From positions 496,001-560,000 of the forward strand of contig NZ_SSSM01000001.1 in the NCBI RefSeq assembly GCF_004801885.1: DNA of 64,000 nucleotides, written 5' to 3'. This document shows, piece by piece, positions 42,111 through 50,122 of this stretch; position 1 is the stretch's first letter, and each line of letters begins with the position of its first letter. The notes beneath the pieces are model-generated. The model had not been told where the DNA came from and searched no databases. It saw only the letters and a program-made list of their open reading frames with translations. The translations under genes were made by a program, and so were the position numbers. The stretch is from Naasia lichenicola (lineage in GTDB: Bacteria > Actinomycetota > Actinomycetes > Actinomycetales > Microbacteriaceae).

Positions 42111-43043
42111 ATGGCGCTGGATGGCAAGGTCGCGATCGTCACAGGATCGGGCCGCGGCCTCGGGCTGGCCTACGCCGCCGAGCTGGCGCGACAGGGCGCT
42201 GCCGTCGTCATCAACGACGTCGACGCGCAGACCGCCGCCGACGCGGTGTCCTCCATCGAAGCCGCCGGAGGCCGCGCCGTCGCCGTCGTCGCGCCCGTCG
42301 GATCCACCGAGACCGCGAAGGCGCTCGTCGCGGCAGCCGTCGAGAACTACGGCCGCCTCGACATCCTCGTCACCAACGCCGGCGTCCTCCGCGACACCGT
42401 GCTCTGGAAGATGAGCGACGACGACTTCGACACCGTGATCAACGTGCACCTCCGGGGCACTTTCACCGCCGTCCGCGAGGCCGTGCTGCAGATGCGCGAG
42501 CAGAACAGCGGCGGACGGATCATCTGCATCGGATCGCCCACCGGTCAGCGCGGCAACTTCGGCCAGACCAACTACTCGGCCGCCAAGGCCGGCATCGTCG
42601 GCATGGTGCGCACCTGGGCGCTCGAGCTCAAGCGAGCCGGCATCACCGCCAACGCCGTCATCCCCGTCGCCGCCACGGCCATGACGGCCACCGTGCCGTA
42701 CTTCGCCGCGGCCGTCGAGGCGGACGCCGCGGGTGAGGCCATGCCCGCCTTCTTCCGCCACGACCTGGGCTTCGGAACGTCCGACGACGTCGCCGGCCTC
42801 GTCGCTTACCTCGCCTCCGACGCCGCGGCAGACGTGACCGGCCAGGCCATCGGCGTGGGCGGCGACCGCCTGCAGCTCTGGTCGCACCCCGAGGCAGTGG
42901 TCACCGCGTACCACGACGGCGGCTGGAGCACCGAGGCTCTCGAGGAGTCGTTCCCGGTCGAGTTCGGCTCGCAGCTGCAGACGGTGGGGGAGAAGTTCCC
43001 GCCCCTGCCCGACGACCTCCAGCGCCCCGCACCCACGGCCTGA
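42111..43043 (+). CDS. SDR family 3-hydroxyacyl-CoA dehydrogenase-like protein
   Basis: A 310-residue SDR: TGSGRGLG loop, VTNAGV, CIGSPTGQ with catalytic Ser and YSAAKAG. The ~60-residue C-terminal extension (FPVEFGSQLQTVGEKFPPLPDDL) is typical of the 3-hydroxyacyl-CoA dehydrogenases of side-chain beta-oxidation clusters. It would oxidise the 3-hydroxyacyl-CoA made by the MaoC hydratase. The ATG at 42111 follows GAAGGAG; the longer frame upstream lies in the operator region. It is the first gene of the MarR-controlled operon. Confidence 0.88.
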   Translation: MALDGKVAIVTGSGRGLGLAYAAELARQGAAVVINDVDAQTAADAVSSIEAAGGRAVAVVAPVGSTETAKALVAAAVENYGRLDILVTNAGVLRDTVLWKMSDDDFDTVINVHLRGTFTAVREAVLQMREQNSGGRIICIGSPTGQRGNFGQTNYSAAKAGIVGMVRTWALELKRAGITANAVIPVAATAMTATVPYFAAAVEADAAGEAMPAFFRHDLGFGTSDDVAGLVAYLASDAAADVTGQAIGVGGDRLQLWSHPEAVVTAYHDGGWSTEALEESFPVEFGSQLQTVGEKFPPLPDDLQRPAPTA

Positions 43044-43055
43044 GCCCCGCCGCCG

Positions 43056-43940
43056 ATGACTCGCTACGAAGCCGCGATCGACGTCGACTCGCTCACCGCG
43101 ATCGATGTCCACGTGCACATCGAGACCGACGATCACGGGCACTCCTCCCTGCCGGGCGAGCTCCGCGAGGCCGCCGCGAAGTACTTCAGCGCCAGCGGAC
43201 TGCAGACCGACCTCGACGGCGTCGCGAGCTACTACCGCGAGCGCAAGATGGCGGCCGTGGTCTTCACCGTCGACGCGACCACCCGGCTCGGCCACCCCGC
43301 CATCTCCAGCGCCGACATCGCGACCGGTGCCCTGCGCAACAACGATGTGCTGATCCCATTCGGCTCCGTCGACCCGTTGCAGGGCGCGGCGGCGATCGAG
43401 TCGGCACGCCGGCTCGTGGGGGAGAGCGGCGTCAAGGGCTTCAAGTTCCACCCGACCGTGCAGGGCTTCGACCCGAGCGACGAGACCTACTACCCGCTGT
43501 ACGCGGCGCTGCAGGAGCTCGGCATGGTCGCGCTGTTCCACACCGGTCAGACGGGGATCGGCGCGGGCCTGCCCGGCGGTTACGGCTTCCGGCTCGGCCT
43601 CTCGAACCCGATCCTGCTCGACCCGGTCGCGGCGGACTTCCCCGAGCTGCAGATCATCATGGCCCACCCCTCCGTGCCCTGGCAGGAGGAGGCCCTCTCG
43701 GTCGCGACCCACAAGTCGAACACCTGGATCGACCTCTCTGGCTGGAGCCCCAAGTACTTCCCGGCCGAGCTGGTGCGCTACGCCAACACCATCCTCAAGC
43801 GGCGCGTGCTGTTCGGCTCGGACTACCCGATGCTGACGCCGGACCGCTGGATCGACGACGCCGCGAAGACCGCGCTCAAGCCCGAGGTGATGCCCGGCAT
43901 CATGCGGGACAACGCCGCCCGGCTGCTCGGACTCACGTGA
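43056..43940 (+). CDS. Amidohydrolase (TIM-barrel, beta-ketoacyl-CoA hydrolase type)
   Basis: A 294-residue metal-dependent amidohydrolase_2 protein. The metal ligands HVHIETD are near the start, KFHPTVQGF in the middle and RVLFGSDYPMLTPDRW near the C-terminus; MAHPSVPW contributes another His. In phenylpropenoid beta-oxidation clusters a protein of this family hydrolyses the aryl-beta-ketoacyl-CoA in place of a thiolase. The neighbouring SDR and MaoC genes support this. It begins 12 bases after the SDR stop. Confidence 0.88.
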   Translation: MTRYEAAIDVDSLTAIDVHVHIETDDHGHSSLPGELREAAAKYFSASGLQTDLDGVASYYRERKMAAVVFTVDATTRLGHPAISSADIATGALRNNDVLIPFGSVDPLQGAAAIESARRLVGESGVKGFKFHPTVQGFDPSDETYYPLYAALQELGMVALFHTGQTGIGAGLPGGYGFRLGLSNPILLDPVAADFPELQIIMAHPSVPWQEEALSVATHKSNTWIDLSGWSPKYFPAELVRYANTILKRRVLFGSDYPMLTPDRWIDDAAKTALKPEVMPGIMRDNAARLLGLT

Positions 43941-43986
43941 GCCGCAGGCTCTCACCTACTTCGAACCTCACCCCGAAAGGCACACC

Positions 43987-44439
43987 ATGACCACCACGAT
44001 CGCCTACTCCGACGCCGCGGGCCTCGCCGGCACCGAACTCGGCTACACCGAGTGGCTCGAGGTCACCCAGGACCGGATCAATCTCTTCGCCGACGCCACC
44101 GACGACCACCAGTGGATCCACGTCGACCCCGAGCGCGCGAAGGACGGCCCCTTCGGCACCCCGATCGCCCACGGCTTCCTCACCCTGTCGCTGGCCGTCA
44201 AGTTCTGGTCCGAGTTGTTCGACCTCACCGATGTCACCACTAAGGTCAACTACGGCCTCGACAAGGTGCGCTTCGTCTCGCCCGTGACGGTCGGATCCAA
44301 GGTACGGATGACCGCGGTCATCGCCGAGGTGACCGAGGTCAAGGGCGGCTACCAGTTCGCGGTCGACCAGACCATCGAGATCGAGGGCGGCAGCAAGCCG
44401 GCCCTCGTCGCGCGCGGCCTGTACCGCTTCTACGCCTGA
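43987..44439 (+). CDS. MaoC family enoyl-CoA hydratase
   Basis: A 150-residue hot-dog-fold protein. The hydratase 2 motif appears as FADATDDHQWIHVDPERAKDGPFGTPIAHGFLTLSL, with the catalytic Asp and His in place. It hydrates enoyl-CoA to 3-hydroxyacyl-CoA, the step before the SDR in this operon. Ribosome site GAAAGG precedes the ATG. Confidence 0.93.
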   Translation: MTTTIAYSDAAGLAGTELGYTEWLEVTQDRINLFADATDDHQWIHVDPERAKDGPFGTPIAHGFLTLSLAVKFWSELFDLTDVTTKVNYGLDKVRFVSPVTVGSKVRMTAVIAEVTEVKGGYQFAVDQTIEIEGGSKPALVARGLYRFYA

Positions 44440-44528
44440 CCGCCCGCGCCCGACTGGCGCGGCACGCCTGACGAACCTGCGCACACAGCGCTGAGCGCCA
44501 CTCTCGCAACCCTCGACGAGGAGGACCC

Positions 44529-46058
44529 ATGTATGACGACGGACTCGGTGGCTGGATGGCCACCCGCCGCGCCAAGACGCCCGCCAAGATCGCGCTGATC
44601 TTCGGCGAGGGCTCGTCGATGACGTACGGCCAGCTCGCCGACGGCGCCGATCGGGTGGCGGGTCTGCTGTGGTCTTCGGGCATCCACCCGGGGGACCGCG
44701 TCGCCTTCATGGGGGAGAACAGCCCCGAGTTCGTCCAGGTGCTGTTCGGTGCGATGCAGGTGGGTGCCGTCTTCGTGCCGATCAACACCCGCCTCGCACC
44801 GCCCGAGGTCGCGCACGTCATCTCGGACTCCGGAGCACGGCTGCTCATCCATGAGCCCGACTTCTTCGCACGGGTCGAACCCGCGATCGCGGCATCCGCC
44901 GAGCTGACCGCCATCGTCACCGGAGATGGTCAGGATGGCCGGCCCGGCCTGAACGAGCTTCTCGTCGACGCTCGTCCGGCCCCGGCGGTCACCGGTCGGT
45001 CGCTCAGCGATCCCGCGGCGATCATCTACACCTCCGGAACCACGGGTCGAGCGAAAGGCGCCGTCCTCTCGCACCAGAACCTCACCTGGGTCGCACTCAA
45101 CACCCTGGTCGACTACGACATCGTCTCGACGGACGTCGCACTCATGATCTCGCCGCTGTTCCATGTCGCCTCGCTCGGCATGGGCCTGCTGCCGGCAGTG
45201 CTCAAGGGCGCGACGCTCGTGCTCGAGCGCGGCTTCGACGCCGGCCGGGCGCTCGGACTGATCCAGCGCTACGGCGTCACGATGCTGAGCGGAGTGCCGA
45301 CGACCTACCAGCTGATGGCGGATCATCCCGACTGGGCCACCACCGATGTGTCCACCCTGGCGAAGCTCACCTGCGGCGGATCTGCGGTCCCGACGCGCAT
45401 CCTCAACGCGTATGAGGAGCGCGGCCTGTCGTTCTCGCAGGGCTACGGGATGACCGAGACCTCCCCGGGTGCCACGTCACTCGCGCCGACCATGACGCGG
45501 GCCAAGCAGGGCAGCGTCGGACTGGCGCACTTCTTCACCTCGGTGCGGGTCACGGATGAAACCGGCACCCCGGCGCCGGTGGGGACGGTGGGGGAGATCG
45601 AGATCACCGGTCCGAACGTCTTCTCCGGCTACCACGGGCTGCCGGACGCCACCGCGGCCGCGTTCTCGCCCGACGGCTGGTACCGATCGGGTGACCTCGG
45701 CTACCTCGACTCGGACGGCTACCTATTCATCTCCGATCGGCTGAAGGACATGATCATCTCGGGCGGCGAGAACATCTATCCGGCGGAGGTCGAGAACCTC
45801 ATCAACGACATCGAGGGCGTGACCGGTGTCGCCGTCATCGGCGTGCCCGACGACCAATGGGGCGAGGTCCCGTGGGCCGTGCTGACGGTTGTCGGCGACT
45901 CGGTGCCGACCACGGAGTCGGTCCGGGCCCACCTGGACGGCAAACTGGCCCGCTACAAGCTGCCCCGCAACGTCCTGGTCGTGGACGAACTCCCACGCAC
46001 AGCCACAGGCAAGATCCGCAAGGCCGACCTGCGCTCCGCGCTCGCCCCTCGCAAGTAG
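44529..46058 (+). CDS. AMP-forming acyl-CoA synthetase/ligase
   Basis: A 509-residue ANL-superfamily enzyme. P-loop IIYTSGTTGRAKGA, QGYGMTETSPGA (A5), GWYRSGDLGYLDSDGYLFISDRLKDMIISGGENIYPAEVE (A7-A8) and the catalytic Lys in PRTATGKIRKADL are all present. It probably activates an aryl-propenoic or similar acid with CoA to start the pathway encoded by this operon. GAGGAGG lies before the ATG. Its stop is followed directly by repeat elements. Confidence 0.93.
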   Translation: MYDDGLGGWMATRRAKTPAKIALIFGEGSSMTYGQLADGADRVAGLLWSSGIHPGDRVAFMGENSPEFVQVLFGAMQVGAVFVPINTRLAPPEVAHVISDSGARLLIHEPDFFARVEPAIAASAELTAIVTGDGQDGRPGLNELLVDARPAPAVTGRSLSDPAAIIYTSGTTGRAKGAVLSHQNLTWVALNTLVDYDIVSTDVALMISPLFHVASLGMGLLPAVLKGATLVLERGFDAGRALGLIQRYGVTMLSGVPTTYQLMADHPDWATTDVSTLAKLTCGGSAVPTRILNAYEERGLSFSQGYGMTETSPGATSLAPTMTRAKQGSVGLAHFFTSVRVTDETGTPAPVGTVGEIEITGPNVFSGYHGLPDATAAAFSPDGWYRSGDLGYLDSDGYLFISDRLKDMIISGGENIYPAEVENLINDIEGVTGVAVIGVPDDQWGEVPWAVLTVVGDSVPTTESVRAHLDGKLARYKLPRNVLVVDELPRTATGKIRKADLRSALAPRK

Positions 46059-46070
46059 CTCCACCCCACC

Positions 46071-46450
46071 CGTTGGTCGAGTAGGCCCCCGCCGAAGGCA
46101 GGGCCGTATCGAGGCCGGTTGCCGCAAGTACAACCCCGGCAACCGGGCTTCGACACGGCCGCTACGCGCCCGGCTCAGCCACCGGTGTTGTTGCCTTGGT
46201 CGAGGATGCCCGCCGCCTCTTTCGTTGGTCGAGTAGGCCCACGCCGAAGGCAGGGCCGTATCGAGGCCCACTCGGCCGGGCTTCGACAGGCGCGCTGCGC
46301 GCCCGGCTCAGCCACCGGAGTTGCGTTGGTCGAGGAGGCCCCCGCCTCTTTCGTTGGTCGAGGAGGCCCCCGCCGAAGGCAGGGCCGTCTCGAGACCGGC
46401 TGCCGAAGCACCGAGCTCACGCGGCCGGCCTTCAAAACGGCCCTTAGACG
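46071..46450. repeat. Mixed A and B elements, partly degenerate
   Basis: Alternating A (GTTGGTCGAGTAGGCC...CGAAGGCAGGGCCGTATCGAGGCC) and B (GGGCTTCGACACGGCC...CGCCCGGCTCAGCCACCGG) elements. The last three A copies read TCGAGGAGGC or CGTCTCGAGAC and the last B copy reads GGCCTTCAAAACGGCCCTTAGACGCCCGCCTCACC, so the right end is decaying. The inner loop is longer here (CCGAAGGCAGGGCC). It lies between convergent genes; no gene is seen within. Confidence 0.92.
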
Positions 46451-46456
46451 CCCGCC

Positions 46457-46756
46457 TCACCCTCCCGTGACCTCGTTGCCCCCATCCACCCCAGCCGACC
46501 GCAGCAGCATTTCCGCCACGAAGTCCGGCGCGGGGTGCAGCTCGCTTTCCGGCTCCTCGACCCGCCGACTCGAGATGTCGACCGTCGGGTGCAGATGGAT
46601 GCTCACCGTCTGAGTGCTCCCCGTGGTGCTGAGCGTAGGCACGCTCACTACGTCCGACCTCCCCATGCGAGAGAGCGTGAGGACGTAGTTCATCAGCGCC
46701 ACCGCCACCTCGTCGGTGACGAGGAGGTCTTCGCCCGCGTATCGGATGTAGTGCAT
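46457..46756 (-). CDS. Small hypothetical protein
   Basis: A 99-residue protein starting MHYIRYAGEDLLVTDEVAVALMNYVL, with no membrane segment and no recognised family. GAGAGG precedes the ATG by six bases. The frame extends far upstream but without a ribosome site. The C-terminus meets degenerate B repeat DNA. Confidence 0.6.
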   Translation of the reverse strand: MHYIRYAGEDLLVTDEVAVALMNYVLTLSRMGRSDVVSVPTLSTTGSTQTVSIHLHPTVDISSRRVEEPESELHPAPDFVAEMLLRSAGVDGGNEVTGG

Positions 46757-46972
46757 GCTCCGCCTCTCAGGTCCAACGCGAGGGTGCCCGCGTCCCGTCG
46801 AGGGGTAACGACTCCGCCCTGTTCGGGAACAGCCACAGCACCCCTCACCACGGAGATGTCCGGCTGAAGCGGTCGGGTTCCCTTTTTCTCGGAACACGCC
46901 GCAGCCCCGCAAAAAGCCGTCTGTCGCACGGCATTTCCGGAACCGCGTCAGCCCGCTCGGACATCCCTCTGC

Positions 46973-46995
46973 TGGAGGCGAACCTCTCGCCTCCA
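46973..46995 (+). promoter_or_regulatory. Perfect hairpin in the 5' leader of the secreted-protein gene
   Basis: TGGAGGCGA-ACCTC-TCGCCTCCA: nine-base perfect arms and a five-base loop, ending six bases before the ribosome site GAGAGGG of the gene at 47014. It may stabilise the mRNA, terminate transcription or regulate initiation. The left arm contains GGAGG, so it can compete with the true ribosome site. Confidence 0.55.
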
Positions 46996-47013
46996 CCGAT
47001 GAGAGGGATGCAC

Positions 47014-47577
47014 GTGAAAAGAACACGAATGATCGCCGCGACCGCGGCGGTCCTGCTGATCCAGCTGAGTCTGGTGGCGGCACCGGCCACAGCGGCGGTC
47101 GCGGATCGCACCAGAACCGTCGAGCACTGCGCAATCGAAGTCCCGTCCGACGACACTGAGACAACCACGGATTCCGACACCGCCGACCTGCAGCCCGTCT
47201 GCTTCTTCACCGAGGAGGAGGTCGAGGCGTACATCGAGGAGTCCGCGAATGCCGGGCGCGGATCGGGAGCCTCGGTCGCCGCCGCTTCGGTCGTTCTGGG
47301 CGTCGTCTACAAGGACATCAACTACGGCGGCAGCAGCCTGACCCTGTTCGCGAGCAGCGACTGCAACGGGACGACGCACGGGTTTCCGACCCTCTCGTCG
47401 GGCTGGGACAACAGCATCAGCTCCGCCAAGGGCAGCTCGACCTGCTGGCTCACGCTCTACACGGCGACCAGCTACGGGGGCAGCAGGCTGAACTGCACCC
47501 CGAACTGCGCCAGCATCGGCTCCTGGAACGATCAGGTCAAGTCGATCATCTTCCGTCAGACCGGCCTGTACGGCTGA
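47014..47577 (+). CDS. Secreted peptidase inhibitor I36 / beta-gamma-crystallin-like protein
   Basis: A 187-residue exported protein. The signal peptide is MKRTRMIAATAAVLLIQLSLVAAPATA, with cleavage likely after ATA or AVA. A Ser/Thr/Asp-rich middle follows. The C-terminal ~85 residues (YKDINYGGSSLTLFASSDC, SSGWDNSISSAK, CWLTLYTATSYGGSRLNC, DQVKSIIF) are two crystallin-like Greek-key motifs with paired Cys. This is the inhibitor I36 family pattern, first known from Streptomyces metalloprotease inhibitors. The GTG at 47014 fits the ribosome site better than the ATG at 47008. Confidence 0.82.
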   Translation: MKRTRMIAATAAVLLIQLSLVAAPATAAVADRTRTVEHCAIEVPSDDTETTTDSDTADLQPVCFFTEEEVEAYIEESANAGRGSGASVAAASVVLGVVYKDINYGGSSLTLFASSDCNGTTHGFPTLSSGWDNSISSAKGSSTCWLTLYTATSYGGSRLNCTPNCASIGSWNDQVKSIIFRQTGLYG

Positions 47578-47604
47578 GTTCGTCAGCGGAGGCCGCCGCC
47601 CATT

Positions 47605-47663
47605 CGGTGGCTGAGTAGGCGCCCGCCGAAGGCAGCGCCGTATCGAAGCCCGCCCGGGTAGCG
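47605..47663. repeat. Chimeric A/B element
   Basis: CGGTGGCTGAG (B start), then TAGGCGCCCGCCGAAGGCAGCGCCGTATCGA (A body), then AGCCCG (B end). A single element mixing both types, between convergent genes. Confidence 0.9.
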
Positions 47664-47674
47664 CCCGGACGACC

Positions 47675-48193
47675 TCACGGCTCGATTGGTGCGAGCCCGA
47701 TCGATTCGCAGATGCCGGCCCGACCAGGGACCACGGCGGCGCTTCCATCGGACATCACGCACACCGTGAGGTCGTCCGGCACCGTTCCAGACCCATTAGG
47801 GGTGGCGACCGGGTCGAACCCGGGCTGAAGCACGCCCTGCCGCCACATGTCGGAGCAGACGGCGATCGCGTCATCGATCCGGCCGGCCCCGACGCTGTCT
47901 GCGCTGATAGCGCTGGCAGACCCGGGCAGGCTCCCGTCGGCATTCCGCTCCGCACTGCTGGCACACTGCACGATGGTCTTGTCGGTGACGGTCTGCCCGT
48001 TCAGCAGCACTGCACCGGCGGTCGTCCCCGCAAGCACGAGCGAGCCTGCGAGCACGGACACGATGGCGATCCGGCGTCGACGCGTGTGCGATTCGGTCTG
48101 TGGGCTTGTGCGGACGTTCTCGAGCAGCATCGCCTCGATGGCGTCGACGCGGTCCGGACGCATCGTGGGCCCGGATTCGGGGGAGCGGGTCAT
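47675..48193 (-). CDS. Membrane protein downstream of the sigma factor (anti-sigma-like)
   Basis: A 172-residue protein. A ~40-residue cytoplasmic N-terminus (RPDRVDAIEAMLLENVRTSPQTESHTRRRR) is followed by one membrane segment (~residues 42-64) and an extracytoplasmic domain with Cys residues. It overlaps the sigma factor gene by ATGA, the usual position of an anti-sigma factor. The N-terminal part is too short and lacks the zinc HxxxCxxC motif, so the role is inferred from position only. Confidence 0.7.
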   Translation of the reverse strand: MTRSPESGPTMRPDRVDAIEAMLLENVRTSPQTESHTRRRRIAIVSVLAGSLVLAGTTAGAVLLNGQTVTDKTIVQCASSAERNADGSLPGSASAISADSVGAGRIDDAIAVCSDMWRQGVLQPGFDPVATPNGSGTVPDDLTVCVMSDGSAAVVPGRAGICESIGLAPIEP

Positions 48194-48822
48194 GCGTTCT
48201 CCTCCGGCACCAGGTTGATGAGGGCGTGTTGGGCGAAATCGGGGCTGGACTGCAGATGCTTCTGTAGCCTCTCGCGAGCGCGATGCAGGCGGGACTTGAC
48301 CGTGCCGATGGGGATGTCGAGCACAGCGGCCGCCGCGGCCAGCGGCATCTCCTCGACGAGGCACAGCTCGAGGACTATCTGATCATTCCTCGACAAGCTC
48401 TGCATTGCTCGACTTATGGAGGCACCCATGAGCTCGCGGTCGATTCGCTCGTCGACGGCGCTCGTCGGATCCGCCGTCTTCGTCGAGTCGTGCACGCTGT
48501 GGAGCAGCCGCCGGTAACGACGGGCGGAACGGGCGGTGTTCAGGGTGACGTAGGTGGTGACCGTGAGCAGCCAGGGCAGGATCGATCCCTCGACGATGCG
48601 CACTTTGGCACGATTACGCCACGCTTCGAGGAAGACGATCGCGACGATGTCCTCGGCGTCCGCGACGTCCTGCACGCGGGCGTATGCCTTGCGGAAGACC
48701 CGCGTCTGATGGCGCCGGAAGAGTGCGGCGAACGAGGCTTCGGTGCCGCTGGTGGCTTCGAGCCACAGCACGGCGTCGCTGTTCTGCGTCATCGCAGAGG
48801 CGAGTTCCGCATCCTCAAGCAC
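48190..48822 (-). CDS. ECF-type RNA polymerase sigma factor
   Basis: A ~210-residue sigma-70 family factor. Region 2 is RHQTRVFRKAYARVQDVADAEDIVAIVFLEAWRNRAKVRIVEGSILPWLLTVTTYVTLN. Region 4 is ALSRNDQIVLELCLVEEMPLAAAAAVLDIPIGTVKSRLHRARERL. It directs transcription of a regulon probably controlled by the membrane partner downstream. The GTG at 48822 is the likeliest start, with an ATG at 48792 as alternative; upstream codons come from the repeat DNA. Confidence 0.87.
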   Translation of the reverse strand: MLEDAELASAMTQNSDAVLWLEATSGTEASFAALFRRHQTRVFRKAYARVQDVADAEDIVAIVFLEAWRNRAKVRIVEGSILPWLLTVTTYVTLNTARSARRYRRLLHSVHDSTKTADPTSAVDERIDRELMGASISRAMQSLSRNDQIVLELCLVEEMPLAAAAAVLDIPIGTVKSRLHRARERLQKHLQSSPDFAQHALINLVPEENA

Positions 48823-48856
48823 GCCCTCATCATCCCAGACCCCGCGCCCCACCTCG

Positions 48857-48945
48857 TTGGTCGAGCGGACCGCCTGCGCCCGTATCGAGGCCCTCGCACC
48901 CACCCGGTGGCTGAGCCGGGCGCGCAGCGCCCGTGTCGAAGCCCG
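48857..48945. repeat. One A element and one B element
   Basis: TTGGTCGAGCGGACC...CGTATCGAGGCC (A) followed by GGTGGCTGAGCCGGGCGCGCAGCGCCCGTGTCGAAGCCCG (B, with a perfect GGGCGC-GCA-GCGCCC core). They lie between the truncated-haemoglobin gene and the sigma gene. Confidence 0.9.
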
Positions 48946-48966
48946 CCCACCCGCGGTCCGAAGTCC

Positions 48967-49437
48967 TCAGCTTTCGCGCGCCCCAGACCCGCCGACCAGC
49001 CCGTCCCACGACCACCGCGGGATCGCGAGCCCATCCGGCACCGCATCGGGTGAATCCGGATACCGAGCCATGGTGCTCGTCGTCGCCCAGCTGAAGTAGT
49101 CGCGCAGCACTCGATGCAAACGAGTGTCCTCGTCGATTCCCACATCGGTCAGCGCTTGGTCGAAGCAGGCGATCGCCCGCTCGTCCATTTCCTGGTGCTC
49201 GCCATTGCCGCTGTGCATGCGGACCACGGACGTCTCGCCGCCGACGGACTCGGAGAACGTCGCGGGACCGCCGAGCGCCTCGGCCCAGTAGGCCGACAGC
49301 CGTTCGACGTGCTCCGGGTGATAGCCGTGGCTGAAAGCGTGACTGACCACCTCGTCGGCCATCACTCGCGCGTGCCAGGCACGCGCGAGCGCGACGAGAC
49401 CGTCCTTGCCACCCGCTGCTTCGTAAAGCGTCTGCAC
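48967..49437 (-). CDS. Truncated haemoglobin (group II-like)
   Basis: A 156-residue globin-like protein: MQTLYEAAGGKDGLVALARAWHARVMADEVVSHAFSHGYHPEHVERLSAYWAEALGGPATFSE, with His in the E-F helix region and later H-Q-E-M-D and the C-terminal FSWATTS. The YEAAGG start and WAEALGGP are typical of TrbO/group II globins. It may bind oxygen or detoxify NO. The haem-ligand His cannot be assigned with certainty. The gene is flanked by repeats on both sides. Confidence 0.85.
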   Translation of the reverse strand: MQTLYEAAGGKDGLVALARAWHARVMADEVVSHAFSHGYHPEHVERLSAYWAEALGGPATFSESVGGETSVVRMHSGNGEHQEMDERAIACFDQALTDVGIDEDTRLHRVLRDYFSWATTSTMARYPDSPDAVPDGLAIPRWSWDGLVGGSGARES

Positions 49438-49496
49438 GCAGCAACGATGTCACTCCGCGGCCACGAAGTGAATGGCCCTGCCGTTTCGCGGGGTAT

Positions 49497-49536
49497 CGGT
49501 GGCTGAGCCGGCCGCGAAGCGCCGCGTCGAAGCCCG
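49497..49536. repeat. Single B element
   Basis: CGGTGGCTGAGCCGGCCGC...GCGTCGAAGCCCG, one element ending one base from the stop codon of the acetyltransferase gene. This supports a role at gene ends (hairpin terminator) for at least some copies. Confidence 0.85.
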
Positions 49537-49537
49537 C

Positions 49538-50122
49538 CTACAGAGTGAGCCGCACGAATGCCCGCCGCTCCCTCGGCCGCGCCAGCACCTCGAACCCCGC
49601 CGCCTCGAACACCGACAACGGTCCGTGATACAACTCGGCGCTCGTGACCCCGGCCCCCGCCTCGACGGGAAACGCCTCGATCACCCGCGCACCATTCGCC
49701 CGTGCATGCTCCACAGCCCCCGCGAGCAGCGTCGACGCGATGCCCTTCCGCCGTTGCCCGACCCGCACCACGAAGCACGACACCACCCAGGTGTCGTCTG
49801 CCCCGACCGATGGATCGACATCCGCGACAGCTGGCTTGGTCACGATCCGCCGATATGCCGCCCGCGGCTCGATCGCCACCCAGCCGGCGGGCTCATCGTC
49901 CGAGTAGGCCAGCAGTCCGGGTCCGGCCCCCTTGGCCGCGCGCGCCTCGTCGACCTGGTCGCACAGCGACCGCTCAAAGCTCGTGCGGTCACCTGCCTTC
50001 CAGTTCGCGGCGTCGACCTTGAAGAACTGACACCAACAGCTCGATGGGTCGCCACGAGTCCCGAATACTGTCCGCACGTCGTCCCATGGCGCATCGACGA
50101 CGGGGACGACGCGGACGCTCAC
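49538..50122 (-). CDS. GNAT family N-acetyltransferase
   Basis: A 194-residue acetyltransferase. The acetyl-CoA loop is CFVVRVGQRRKGIASTLLAGAVEHARANGARVIEAFP (Q/RxxGxG/A variant), followed by YHGPLSVFEAAGFEVLAR. An N-terminal part with CWCQFFK and WKAG is seen in a subgroup of actinobacterial GNATs. The substrate is unknown. The GTG start overlaps the upstream stop (GTGA), so it is co-translated with the small Cys-rich protein. Confidence 0.9.
   Translation of the reverse strand: MSVRVVPVVDAPWDDVRTVFGTRGDPSSCWCQFFKVDAANWKAGDRTSFERSLCDQVDEARAAKGAGPGLLAYSDDEPAGWVAIEPRAAYRRIVTKPAVADVDPSVGADDTWVVSCFVVRVGQRRKGIASTLLAGAVEHARANGARVIEAFPVEAGAGVTSAELYHGPLSVFEAAGFEVLARPRERRAFVRLTL

Noticed and set aside
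46757-47164. Extended reading of the small hypothetical protein at 46457 to 235 residues
   Set aside because: The upstream part is Arg/Ser/Pro/Cys-rich without a ribosome site and overlaps the leader region of the divergent secreted-protein gene.
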